Below are positions 7,441 through 13,678 of a DNA stretch of 16,149 nucleotides, in pieces. The position numbers were made by a program, and so were the translations under genes. Under the pieces are notes generated by a model, which worked only from the letters and a program-made list of their open reading frames with translations, did not search any database and was not told the DNA's origin. The first letter of the stretch is position 1. Each line of letters starts with the position of its first letter. This DNA comes from Candidatus Gastranaerophilales bacterium HUM_12 (GTDB lineage: Bacteria; Cyanobacteriota; Vampirovibrionia; Gastranaerophilales; Gastranaerophilaceae): the NCBI GenBank assembly GCA_002102825.1, contig DABJ01000034.1, forward strand, positions 73,111-89,259, read 5' to 3'.

Positions 7441-8841
7441 TTATGCTGCTTGTTGATGCTTCATGTGTTTGTACATTTCAATTCCTTCAACCCAGCTTGG
7501 AGTGATATTCAAATCGTTTTCGACTATCTCTTTTGGTAATGCTGCGTGGTGAATTTTTGGTAACAAATAATCTTCTGAATATTCAATCGGTCTTGGTATA
7601 TTATCGTCAGTATCATTACAAATAAATGTCATTTTACCTTTGGCATCTGTTTTGTAACCTACAATTGTTATCTCATGACCGTTCACAATTACATTGTTGT
7701 TATCCGTTTGAGTATAACCGATTATTACATTTTCGCCTTGATTAATAGCCTGAACTATATGCTTTTTCATTGTACCTAAATCAGTTTCATAACCAACAAG
7801 TCTTGCATTTTCATCAACAGTTTGATAGGTTACAGACAAGATATTTTTGTCGAACACAACGGACTCAGTGAATGTTTTTTCAAATTCAATCAAACCTTTA
7901 TCATTCTGATTAAATTTTCCAGCCCTTTTATCCGTCAAAGTATTGTACGATTGTTGAGAACCAATTTCCATAAATGTTGATTGCATTAAAACATCTAATG
8001 GGGTTCTTTCATAGGAATCTTTATCAGTTGTCTGAATTTGAGCACGTAATAATGCGTTTTTATCCGGTGCAAATTTTAATTTTGCATCATTAAAATTGTT
8101 CATTTCAAAAGGAATATCAAATGCGTTCAACAACCAAACCGCATTTAACGTATTATCAGCAAGATTATTTAGCTGAATAGTTTTATCAACACTCATTTGC
8201 TGGGAACTTAACCCTTGCGCAAATCGTGCAAATTCAGCAGGCATTTGTTTGGCGAGTTTAAACTCCGTACTTGCTGCAACACAAGTACCTGAATGTTCAA
8301 CATCTATATCGTTTTGACCTTGTTTAATATCAAGGAGGTTTGTCTTTGTTGCATTGTTTGCTTGAATTGCTTTTTCTCTATATTCAGCCGGAATATCTCC
8401 AAATTGTTGAGTAATTAAATATGGGTAAGCAATTGTTGCAATCGTATCTCGCAAAATTACATCATTTTTCAAGCCCTCAGCACGAGGTTCTTGAACTATT
8501 TTGAATAAATTATCTAAAACGGTTGATTTGTCGTTAGAATTTGAGTTTAACAAAACCCCGTTTTTCAACAATCCATCTAAAATTTTTCTTCCATTTTTGT
8601 CTAATTGTGATGAAACAGTGGTGTATTTTACTTGCTCTTCTTTTCCATTCAATTGAGTGCGGATATTTATTGCCTGAGCCTGTGACACAGAAGCCTGCGG
8701 AAGAGATTTTGTCGCAGTGAAAGACGGAGATGTCGCAGCTTTTACGGCCTCAGACCTTGAAACATACACAGGAGCCTTAACACTGTTAATTGTGTTATAA
8801 TTATATTGATGATAAATTTGAGAATTAATTTTATCTACCAT
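7441..8841 (-). CDS. Probable papain-like cysteine protease, leaderless
   Basis: No family name comes to mind for the whole 466-residue protein, but three spaced motifs look like a papain-fold active site. HSGTCVAAS (about 182-190) would give the catalytic Cys, GHEITIVGYK (about 387-396) the His, and FICNDTDD (about 405-412) the Asn/Asp. In the C1 family these correspond to the Cys-Trp-Ala region, the GHAV..VGY strand and the NSWG loop. Residues 1-75 are low-complexity, rich in Ser, Thr, Gln and Ala, with no signal peptide, and hold SPSFTATK, echoing EYTATV in the downstream nucleotidase. ATG 8841 is preferred to the ATG four codons earlier (8853) because GTGGTG lies about four bases upstream and a possible minus-strand TATAAT (8856-8861) would exclude the earlier codon. 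A bacteriocin-processing or transglutaminase-type fold is an alternative. Confidence 0.7.
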   Translation of the reverse strand: MVDKINSQIYHQYNYNTINSVKAPVYVSRSEAVKAATSPSFTATKSLPQASVSQAQAINIRTQLNGKEEQVKYTTVSSQLDKNGRKILDGLLKNGVLLNSNSNDKSTVLDNLFKIVQEPRAEGLKNDVILRDTIATIAYPYLITQQFGDIPAEYREKAIQANNATKTNLLDIKQGQNDIDVEHSGTCVAASTEFKLAKQMPAEFARFAQGLSSQQMSVDKTIQLNNLADNTLNAVWLLNAFDIPFEMNNFNDAKLKFAPDKNALLRAQIQTTDKDSYERTPLDVLMQSTFMEIGSQQSYNTLTDKRAGKFNQNDKGLIEFEKTFTESVVFDKNILSVTYQTVDENARLVGYETDLGTMKKHIVQAINQGENVIIGYTQTDNNNVIVNGHEITIVGYKTDAKGKMTFICNDTDDNIPRPIEYSEDYLLPKIHHAALPKEIVENDLNITPSWVEGIEMYKHMKHQQAA

Positions 8842-8930
8842 GTTACACCACATCTATTATAAAAAATAAAAAATGTAAAAATTGCCATGCATGTATTATT
8901 TTTGTAAATAAATATTAAAAGAAGGTATCA

Positions 8931-9944
8931 TTGAAAAATTCAAAAGTCAAACCATTAACCAAATCACAAATAATAATTTCAATCGACAGATTAACTCGTT
9001 TTAAAAATACCGAAACTAAATATTTACGGGTTTTCAAAGATATTTTGACACAAAACTTGATAGAACCTAAATTCAAAAAAACGGACTTGGAAAAAATGGA
9101 TTACTCTGAACTTAGAAATTGGGCAGAATTTGTAATAAATTATTCACTTGAAATGGCAGGACTAACATTAGAAAACGATTATTTGATAAATCAAAGACTG
9201 CTCAATTATGAAAACTCAGTGTTTGAAAATAATAAAAATGTTCAAGAACTTCTGAACAACAAAATCAATTATAAAGCTTGTTTAAGCTATATTGATGAAA
9301 AATCTCCCAAAAATTTGCTATGGTTAAAGAATTTAGAAATAAGTTCTGATATCAGGAAATCCAGATTTGATAATTCTTTAAGATTTCCTGTAGAAAAAGT
9401 CGTAATTGCAGAGGGAGCTACAGAAGAAACGTTGTTGCCGGAATTTGCTAAACGTTGCGGATATGATTTTGATAAAGAGGGTATTTACATACTTTCTGCA
9501 GGCGGGAAAAATCAAGTTGTAAAACTTTATTATCAACTTGTTGAAAGCTTGAAATTGCCGATATTTGTACTTTTAGATAAAGATGCAAAAGAAAATCTGG
9601 AAGAAATTCAACCAAAATTGCGAGACATTGATAAAATTCACTTGTTAGATTGCGGTGAGTTTGAGGATTTGTTGCCGATTAAACTTGTTGAGAGAACCTT
9701 GGATTACGAACTCAAAAATATCTCAATGTTAGAGAAAGAGAAGTTGAATGAAGATATTCCAAGGGTGAAATTTTTGGAAGAAGTTTTTAAAACTCGAGGC
9801 ATGCACGAATTTAAAAAAGTAGAATTTGCCCAAATGGTGAAGAAAAATATAAAACACGAAGAAGATATTTCACCTGAAGTAGTTGAAATTATTGATGAGA
9901 TAAGGCTTTCAACCAAAGACAGACTAGAAAACAATAGAAATTAA
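8931..9944 (+). CDS. Stand-alone OLD-type TOPRIM domain protein
   Basis: This 337-residue protein has a mainly helical N-terminal half (1-150) that I do not recognise and a C-terminal TOPRIM domain (about 155-260). VVIAEGATEETLLPEF (157-172) carries the conserved Glu161. The segment VLLDKDA (213-219) supplies the DxD pair Asp216/Asp218. GEFEDLLP (242-249) resembles the later acidic motif of OLD-family nucleases. OLD proteins normally pair TOPRIM with an ABC-type ATPase, and none is present here because there is no Walker motif in the first half. The start is TTG 8931, since GAAGG (8921-8925) is correctly spaced and no in-frame ATG precedes the conserved region. It is divergent from the protease gene and ends 19 bases before the tRNA-Glu promoter. 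DNA nicking or cleavage is plausible but unproven. Confidence 0.75.
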   Translation: MKNSKVKPLTKSQIIISIDRLTRFKNTETKYLRVFKDILTQNLIEPKFKKTDLEKMDYSELRNWAEFVINYSLEMAGLTLENDYLINQRLLNYENSVFENNKNVQELLNNKINYKACLSYIDEKSPKNLLWLKNLEISSDIRKSRFDNSLRFPVEKVVIAEGATEETLLPEFAKRCGYDFDKEGIYILSAGGKNQVVKLYYQLVESLKLPIFVLLDKDAKENLEEIQPKLRDIDKIHLLDCGEFEDLLPIKLVERTLDYELKNISMLEKEKLNEDIPRVKFLEEVFKTRGMHEFKKVEFAQMVKKNIKHEEDISPEVVEIIDEIRLSTKDRLENNRN

Positions 9945-9962
9945 AAATTTTAAACAAAACAG

Positions 9963-9991
9963 TTGACATTTAATTTTGTTCAGGTTAGAAT
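9963..9991 (+). promoter_or_regulatory. Promoter of tRNA-Glu
   Basis: TTGACA (9963-9968), exactly 17 bases, then TAGAAT (9986-9991). This is close to the sigma-70 consensus and would start transcription about 15 bases before the tRNA. Confidence 0.8.
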
Positions 9992-10013
9992 AACTCTTGT
10001 AACAAAAGTTCAA

Positions 10014-10089
10014 GCCCCCATCGTCTAGAGGCCTAGGACAACACCCTTTCACGGTGTAGACAGCGATTCGAATTCGCTTGGGGGTACCA
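10014..10089 (+). tRNA. tRNA-Glu (anticodon UUC), CCA encoded
   Basis: A full 76-base cloverleaf. The acceptor is GCCCCCA with a G1-U72 wobble. The D stem is GTC/GAC, the anticodon stem ACACC/GGTGT encloses the loop CTTTCAC with anticodon TTC at 10048-10050, the variable loop is short, and the T arm is AGCGA/TCGCT around TTCGAAT. A73 and CCA (10087-10089) are in the DNA. From memory, the G1-U72 pair and the GCCCCCATCGTCTAGAGG start match cyanobacterial and plastid tRNA-Glu, supporting the proposed lineage. The gene has its own promoter and terminator. It decodes GAA/GAG, and in cyanobacteria this tRNA also feeds tetrapyrrole synthesis. Confidence 0.97.
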
Positions 10090-10095
10090 TTTAAT

Positions 10096-10120
10096 AAGCC
10101 ACGTATAGCGTGGCTTTTTT
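10096..10120 (+). terminator. Rho-independent terminator after tRNA-Glu
   Basis: AAGCCACG (10096-10103) pairs with CGTGGCTT (10109-10116) across a five-base loop TATAG and runs into six T residues (10115-10120). It begins six bases after the tRNA CCA end. Confidence 0.9.
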
Positions 10121-10326
10121 AGTGCTTGATTTTTAAAACATGCATTATTACGGCATTTCAGCTAGTATTAGATAAGAAAGTCCCATTATATCTACCTTTT
10201 AGAGTTGTTTATTTTGCTAGAATTTCTAAAAATTTCGTATAGCGGCAACAAAAGTGGTAATAAAAAAAGTTACTCAGAAAAATTCTTGAATTTATGTAGA
10301 CACCTATAACCCTCTCATAGCCTAGT

Positions 10327-10380
10327 TTCGGACTATTGTAAATAAAAGTCCGAAGTGGCAACATTAACAATCTTGCCACT
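10327..10380. repeat. Two abutting perfect stem-loops
   Basis: TTCGGACT (10327-10334) pairs with AGTCCGAA (10347-10354) across 12 bases. AGTGGCAA (10354-10361) pairs with TTGCCACT (10373-10380) across 11 bases. The two 8-bp stems share one base. An alternative pairing exists between AACATT (10360-10365) and AATGTT (10385-10390), which would break the second stem. No T tract follows either, so simple termination is not obvious. Confidence 0.55.
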
Positions 10381-10421
10381 ATAAAATGTTAATACTAAAA
10401 ACAACCGTAAAGCCTGTCATT

Positions 10422-10442
10422 GATACTGTTTTAGACAATATC
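10422..10442 (-). terminator. Hairpin directly behind the hydrolase stop codon
   Basis: GATACTGT (10422-10429) pairs with ACAATATC (10435-10442), eight pairs with one G-U and a five-base loop, lying two bases past the stop of the minus-strand hydrolase gene. Its position suits a transcript end, but the bases after it on that strand are not T-rich, so it may only protect the 3' end. Confidence 0.4.
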
Positions 10443-10444
10443 AC

Positions 10445-11224
10445 CTAAAAAGCCAAAACTTCACCATCAGTTGGTATCAGTAAATTATCTATATTATTAT
10501 TGTTTTTAAAATGTTCTAAATCTTTTCTTGTAACTGTTAAATGGCTTACAGTATCCATGTGGCTTGCAATTACGGTTGCATTTTTAGAATTTTTTAAAAC
10601 TTCTTTTAAATCATCAATATTCATAATTAAGCGTTCACCATTTAATACAGTTGCTGCACAAGCATTGACTACAACTACATCTGGAGAATATTTATTTAAG
10701 GCTTCTTTTACTTCTTCACACCAAATCGTATCACCTGCAATATAAAGTGTTTTTTCTTGTTCAGCATTGAAAACAATACCCATTGCATCGTAAGGCATTC
10801 CAATTGAATCACATAAAGGTTTTAAAATTTCTCGTTTTCCATGTTGTGTATGAGTTTTATATAAAGTTATATTTCTAAAGTTTGTACCTTGTTCTGCTAA
10901 AATCTCAACATCTTTAAAACCTTTTGATAATATAAAGTTTTTATCAAATTCTGATTGAACAAATATTTTAAGATTTTTATCTATTGCATGTTCTGCATAT
11001 TCATCCCAATGATCCGGGTGAATATGAGTGATGATAACAGAATCTACATTTACAATTTTATCAATAGAAAAAGGTAATTCTACTCTCGGTTGTCGAATTT
11101 CAGAATTAACTGCTGTTTCAAAACCCGGCATATAACCTTTTGGTCCAAGCCAAGGATCTATTAAAAATCTTGTATTGTCGTATTCTATAATTAATGTAGC
11201 ATTTCTAATTTGAGTAATTTTCAT
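10445..11224 (-). CDS. UlaG-like metallo-beta-lactamase-fold hydrolase
   Basis: The 259-residue protein belongs to the metallo-beta-lactamase superfamily. The metal site is seen as THIHPDH (66-72), His126/His128 in THTQHG, AGDT (163-166) and SHMD (221-224). The lack of lactamase hallmarks and the compact length put it near the UlaG/YtkL-type lactonases and similar hydrolases. The real substrate cannot be read from sequence. There is no signal peptide, so it should be cytoplasmic. ATG 11224 has AGGAG about nine bases upstream (11231-11236). It is transcribed divergently from an HxlR regulator 121 bases away, the usual arrangement for a regulator controlling a stress or detoxification enzyme. 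A hairpin lies just past its stop. Confidence 0.88.
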   Translation of the reverse strand: MKITQIRNATLIIEYDNTRFLIDPWLGPKGYMPGFETAVNSEIRQPRVELPFSIDKIVNVDSVIITHIHPDHWDEYAEHAIDKNLKIFVQSEFDKNFILSKGFKDVEILAEQGTNFRNITLYKTHTQHGKREILKPLCDSIGMPYDAMGIVFNAEQEKTLYIAGDTIWCEEVKEALNKYSPDVVVVNACAATVLNGERLIMNIDDLKEVLKNSKNATVIASHMDTVSHLTVTRKDLEHFKNNNNIDNLLIPTDGEVLAF

Positions 11225-11345
11225 ATAATCATCTCCTTTTATAATAATATTAAATTCTTATTTACTTTTTTTCAAGAATGCACTATTTTGTATAATATAT
11301 ACATTAAAGTATAATAGTTACAAAAAGGTTAGTTTGGAGTTTTAA
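11225..11345. promoter_or_regulatory. Divergent promoter/operator region of hydrolase and HxlR genes
   Basis: On the plus strand TTGTAT (11288-11293), 16 bases and TATAAT (11310-11315) form a likely hxlR-type gene promoter. ACTATT (11282-11287) and AATAGT (11313-11318) form an inverted repeat that brackets it, a plausible site for the HxlR dimer. The minus strand is also A/T-rich with TATTAT-like -10 candidates around 11291-11300. The operator assignment is inference. Confidence 0.5.
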
Positions 11346-11699
11346 ATGAGTAAACAAAGACAAGATGAATACAAATGTCCACTTGAGGTTACAATGGAAA
11401 TTATTGGAGGGAAATACAAAGGGGTTATAATTGGTCATCTTATTGATAAAACCCTGAGGTACAGCGAATTACAAAAATTAATTTCTCACGCAACTCCTAA
11501 AATGCTAATACAGCAATTAAAGGAATTGGAAGCAGACGGAATTATTCAAAGAAAATTGTATCCTGTTGTTCCACCTAAAACAGAATATTCATTGACCGAA
11601 CGTGGAAAGAGATTAATCCCATCTATTATTGAATTAAACAAATGGGGACTTGCTTACTTAAAAGAAATGAATATTCCTTGTAAATATAAAGAAGAATAA
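11346..11699 (+). CDS. HxlR-family winged-helix transcriptional regulator
   Basis: The 117-residue protein fits the HxlR family in length and pattern. It has an N-terminal CPLEVTMEIIGGKYK (11-25) with the conserved Cys11 and Gly-Gly-Lys, a winged-helix core with YSELQKLI...TPKMLIQQLKELEADGII (39-67), and the EYSLTERGKRL wing (80-90). HxlR proteins bind DNA as dimers, and several sense reactive electrophiles or oxidants through the N-terminal cysteine. ATG 11346 has GGAG six bases upstream (11336-11339). Its natural target is the divergent hydrolase gene, and perhaps itself. It could act as activator or repressor. Confidence 0.93.
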   Translation: MSKQRQDEYKCPLEVTMEIIGGKYKGVIIGHLIDKTLRYSELQKLISHATPKMLIQQLKELEADGIIQRKLYPVVPPKTEYSLTERGKRLIPSIIELNKWGLAYLKEMNIPCKYKEE

Positions 11700-11747
11700 T
11701 ATAATATTGCGTTAAGATTAATCCAAGATAGTAATTAGGAGATGATT

Positions 11748-11837
11748 TTGAAACAACAGAAAAATTTCAATAATTACTTAGGTTGGAAACAAACTAAAGA
11801 CTTTATTGCTATTAAGGATAACAAATATGCTTTCTAA
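11748..11837 (+). CDS. Tiny ORF or gene remnant behind the HxlR gene
   Basis: A TTG at 11748 with AGGAG six bases upstream (11737-11741) opens a 29-residue frame beginning MKQQKNFNNYLGWKQ. The leader AGGAGATGATT is identical to the one in front of the divergent hydrolase gene, so it may be a copied or truncated start of a related regulated gene. The frame overlaps the next ORF by 11 bases, which would allow coupled translation. I do not recognise the peptide, and it may be non-functional. Confidence 0.3.
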   Translation: MKQQKNFNNYLGWKQTKDFIAIKDNKYAF

Positions 11838-11982
11838 AACTGGTAGTTATAGGACAGACCCTAACGGCACAACCACATCTTATGACAAATACGGAAGAAA
11901 GACAGGTTCATTCAAAACAGATTCCACAGGCAGAACAACCCAATACGACCGCTACGGCAGAAAAGTCGGAAGTTTTAAGTAA
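11827..11982 (+). CDS. 51-residue protein of two YD-like tandem repeats
   Basis: ATG 11827, with AAGGA eight bases upstream (11814-11818), opens a 51-codon frame. It consists almost wholly of two copies of a roughly 22-residue unit of pattern GS[YF][RK]TDxxG[TR]TTxYD[KR]YGRK, the second ending in VGSFK. The unit resembles YD/RHS-type beta repeats in composition, but those occur in very large proteins, so this is either a free-standing micro-protein or the end of a lost larger gene. Codons are more GC-rich than the surrounding DNA. No signal peptide or membrane segment is present. Function unknown. Confidence 0.5.
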   Translation: MLSKTGSYRTDPNGTTTSYDKYGRKTGSFKTDSTGRTTQYDRYGRKVGSFK

Positions 11983-11992
11983 TAAAAGTTTA

Positions 11993-12011
11993 TGGGGCAG
12001 GCATGGGTCAT
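11993..12011 (+). repeat. Copy 1 of a 19-bp imperfect direct repeat
   Basis: TGGGGCAGGCATGGGTCAT differs from the copy at 12091-12109 at one base. It starts ten bases after the stop of the YD-repeat ORF. Both copies are more GC-rich than the surrounding DNA, and both sit in short frames that would read (M)G[HQ]AWVI. Confidence 0.7.
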
Positions 12012-12090
12012 ACCTTATGATATAGTTTTTCTCGTGTCACTAATATCAAGAGTATAAAAGCCTTTGCGGATTTGTCTAACTTAAAAATGG

Positions 12091-12109
12091 TGGGGCATGC
12101 ATGGGTCAT
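12091..12109 (+). repeat. Copy 2 of a 19-bp imperfect direct repeat
   Basis: TGGGGCATGCATGGGTCAT, 98 bases downstream of copy 1 and differing at one position. It may mark a short duplication or belong to an interspersed repeat family, and only genome-wide counting would tell. Confidence 0.7.
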
Positions 12110-12400
12110 TAATAGACTACACACAACTAGCATATACAAAATATTGGAACTAGGTATTTAATAAAAGTGGGGAGGATGTAGTTTGATAAAATACTAATTC
12201 TAGTATAACAGTTTGGTTGAAATGTGCATCATCGTATAAACATAGTTCTATGATTTTTGTGCCATTTTGTGACATAAATGTATAATAATGGGTATAAATC
12301 CATCTAAATTTAAAAACCTAAAACTTGTCTGAAATGCTTTATCTATCTAACTTTATACCAGCTTGTATCAAAATAGTAAAATATATCAAAATTGGCTTTA
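12110..12400. other. Gene-free AT-rich stretch with one promoter-like site
   Basis: No open frame with a ribosome site is found. TTGTGC (12257-12262), 18 bases and TATAAT (12281-12286) would be a fair plus-strand promoter. It points toward the tRNA-Gly fragment and the unassigned DNA beyond, so it may drive an unnoticed RNA or be a relic. Confidence 0.35.
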
Positions 12401-12450
12401 TCTCTTTCCCAAGGAGAAGATCGCGAGTTCGAGTCTCGTTGCCCGCTCCA
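12401..12450 (+). pseudogene. Orphan 3' half of tRNA-Gly (anticodon CCC)
   Basis: From 12401 the sequence folds as the 3' part of a tRNA. The anticodon arm is TCTCT-TTCCCAA-GGAGA (anticodon CCC at 12408-12410), followed by a five-base variable loop, a T arm GCGAG/CTCGT around TTCGAGT, the acceptor strand TGCCCGC, discriminator T and CCA (12448-12450). The expected 5' half (GCGGGCA, D arm) is absent; the bases before 12401 do not form it. Such 3' halves are typical of the far attachment site left when an element integrates in a tRNA gene, with the whole tRNA at the other end. No intact tRNA-Gly lies in this window. Confidence 0.85.
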
Positions 12451-12929
12451 TTAAAAAAGAGCCTTAACTGGGAGAATTTTTAATCCTTAAAATCAGTTCT
12501 TTTGACCCTATTGTATTATCTTTATCAATTAAGAACACCTAATTGTTTGATGAAATTTAATATACCAACGATTACTTCAATAACAATTAGACTGAGAAGC
12601 AGATTCCTTATAATATTTATTACCCTTTTATATTCAATACCCAGAAAATTTTATTATGCAAAAAACAAAAACAAACTAATAGAACAAGTTGACAACCAAC
12701 AATCTCAAATCTGAATTTATATAAACATTAAATTGTCTTAAAAGTCATAAAATGGTGTTCTTAGTATCGCAAGCACCAATCTCTAAAAAATAATATAAAA
12801 AATTCCTGAAAATACGCTCAATAAAAGCCTTATACGCGATTGAAAAATTTTATAACACTGAAATTACACTGAATTAACAGGGAAGTTTTGTTATATAATT
12901 TGAATTATATTAGGTTAAAGGAATTTTAT
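12451..12929. other. Mostly empty stretch before the cyclase-like gene
   Basis: An open frame of 70 codons from TTG 12502 to 12714 encodes a basic peptide with one hydrophobic run (FLIIFITLLYSI), but no ribosome site precedes it, so it is not called a gene. TGGTGTT (12753-12759) and AAGCACCA (12771-12778) can form a small hairpin. TATAAT (12894-12899) could be the -10 element of the next gene, with a poor -35 match. Confidence 0.4.
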
Positions 12930-13586
12930 ATGTTTTTTAGAACTGGTAAGGTGCGATATCCTCAAACTCAACTTAGTACTTCCAAATATTGTGTTGCGTA
13001 TTTAGATATTTTAGGAACTAAAAATCTTATTAATAATGATGAAAATAATGAATTTTTAAATTATTTAAATATGCTTTGTTGTGATGTTTTATTAGAAACC
13101 AGTTCAGATAAAGATATTTTTATAAAAATCTTTTCGGATAATATTTTATTAGTAATCAGTACTAATTGTGAAGAAAATATAAGAAAAATGAAAATAGAGT
13201 CATTAATTAATAAGGTTGGAAATATTCAAAATGAAATTTTACGATATGGCTATTGGGTAAGGGGTGGAATAGTAGAGGGAGAATTTTTTCATAATGATGT
13301 AATTGTATATGGAAAAGCATTGGTTGAAGCTGTAATATATGAAGAGAAAATTGCAATATATCCCAGAGTTGTAGTTCAGCAAGAAATTTATAAAGTATTG
13401 CCTCATTATTTTATAATAGATGAAGATAATTTACCATTTTTAAACCAATTTATCTTTAGTCGTCCATTAGAAGATGTAAAATTTAAACATCAATTATTTG
13501 AGATGTTGAAAAAAACTTCTGATACAAAACATAAACAAAAAATTATGTGGTTTATAAATTATTTTAATCAATGGTATCAAACTTGA
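12930..13586 (+). CDS. Nucleotide cyclase-fold protein, candidate signalling enzyme
   Basis: The 218-residue product has the strand pattern of class III nucleotide cyclases. VAYLDILGTKNL (from about residue 22, Asp26) corresponds to the first metal-binding strand and IKIFSDNILLVI (about 65-76, Asp70) to the hairpin with the second Asp. The segment VRGGIVEGEFFHNDVIVYGKALVEA (about 110-134) corresponds to the [RG]IG..G....Y.G..VN.A segment. There are no extra sensor or membrane domains. In Pycsar systems, lone cyclases of this fold make cCMP or cUMP after phage infection. Whether this one does is unknown, and it could be a binding-only relative. ATG 12930 is preferred over TTG 12888 because AAAGGA lies about seven bases upstream. 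It is convergent with a large nuclease-like gene 92 bases away, in very AT-rich DNA. Confidence 0.65.
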   Translation: MFFRTGKVRYPQTQLSTSKYCVAYLDILGTKNLINNDENNEFLNYLNMLCCDVLLETSSDKDIFIKIFSDNILLVISTNCEENIRKMKIESLINKVGNIQNEILRYGYWVRGGIVEGEFFHNDVIVYGKALVEAVIYEEKIAIYPRVVVQQEIYKVLPHYFIIDEDNLPFLNQFIFSRPLEDVKFKHQLFEMLKKTSDTKHKQKIMWFINYFNQWYQT

Positions 13587-13631
13587 ATATTATGTAAAAT
13601 GAAAAAACTTAAATAACAAAGTTTGAATTTG

Positions 13632-13665
13632 TGAATATTTTGAAAATATAACTGTTATATATTCA
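13632..13665. terminator. AT-rich inverted repeat between convergent genes
   Basis: TGAATAT (13632-13638) can pair with ATATTCA (13659-13665), with an alternative inner stem ATATAA/TTATAT. A T run follows on the plus strand at 13675-13680. The position suits a terminator, but the stem is weak and all A/T apart from one pair. Confidence 0.25.
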
Positions 13666-13678
13666 GTTTAAAAATTTT

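Larger units (their letters stand above)
10121..10444. other. Gene-free stretch between tRNA-Glu and the hydrolase gene
   Basis: No convincing coding region is seen on either strand. Short open frames around 10140-10310 lack starts and ribosome sites and are broken by stops. The second half is rich in stem-loops, which are listed separately. The stretch could be decayed coding sequence, a structured RNA or the join between core and accessory DNA. Confidence 0.5.

Noticed and set aside
10140..10310. Short open frames after the tRNA-Glu terminator, considered as an integrase remnant
   Set aside because: Each is interrupted by stops, has no start with a ribosome site, and shows no recognisable recombinase motif (no R..H.R..Y pattern).
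12377..12450. A complete tRNA-Gly gene
   Set aside because: Bases upstream of 12401 do not supply the GCGGGCA acceptor strand or a pairing D arm. Only a faint resemblance (ATTGG) is seen.
12502..12714. 70-codon frame with a hydrophobic run, considered as a small membrane effector for the cyclase
   Set aside because: It starts at TTG with no ribosome site, sits in low-complexity AT-rich DNA, and has no recognisable pattern. It remains a weak possibility only.
11983..12930. CRISPR array
   Set aside because: Only two imperfect 19-bp copies 98 bases apart, no regular spacers, and no cas genes in the window.
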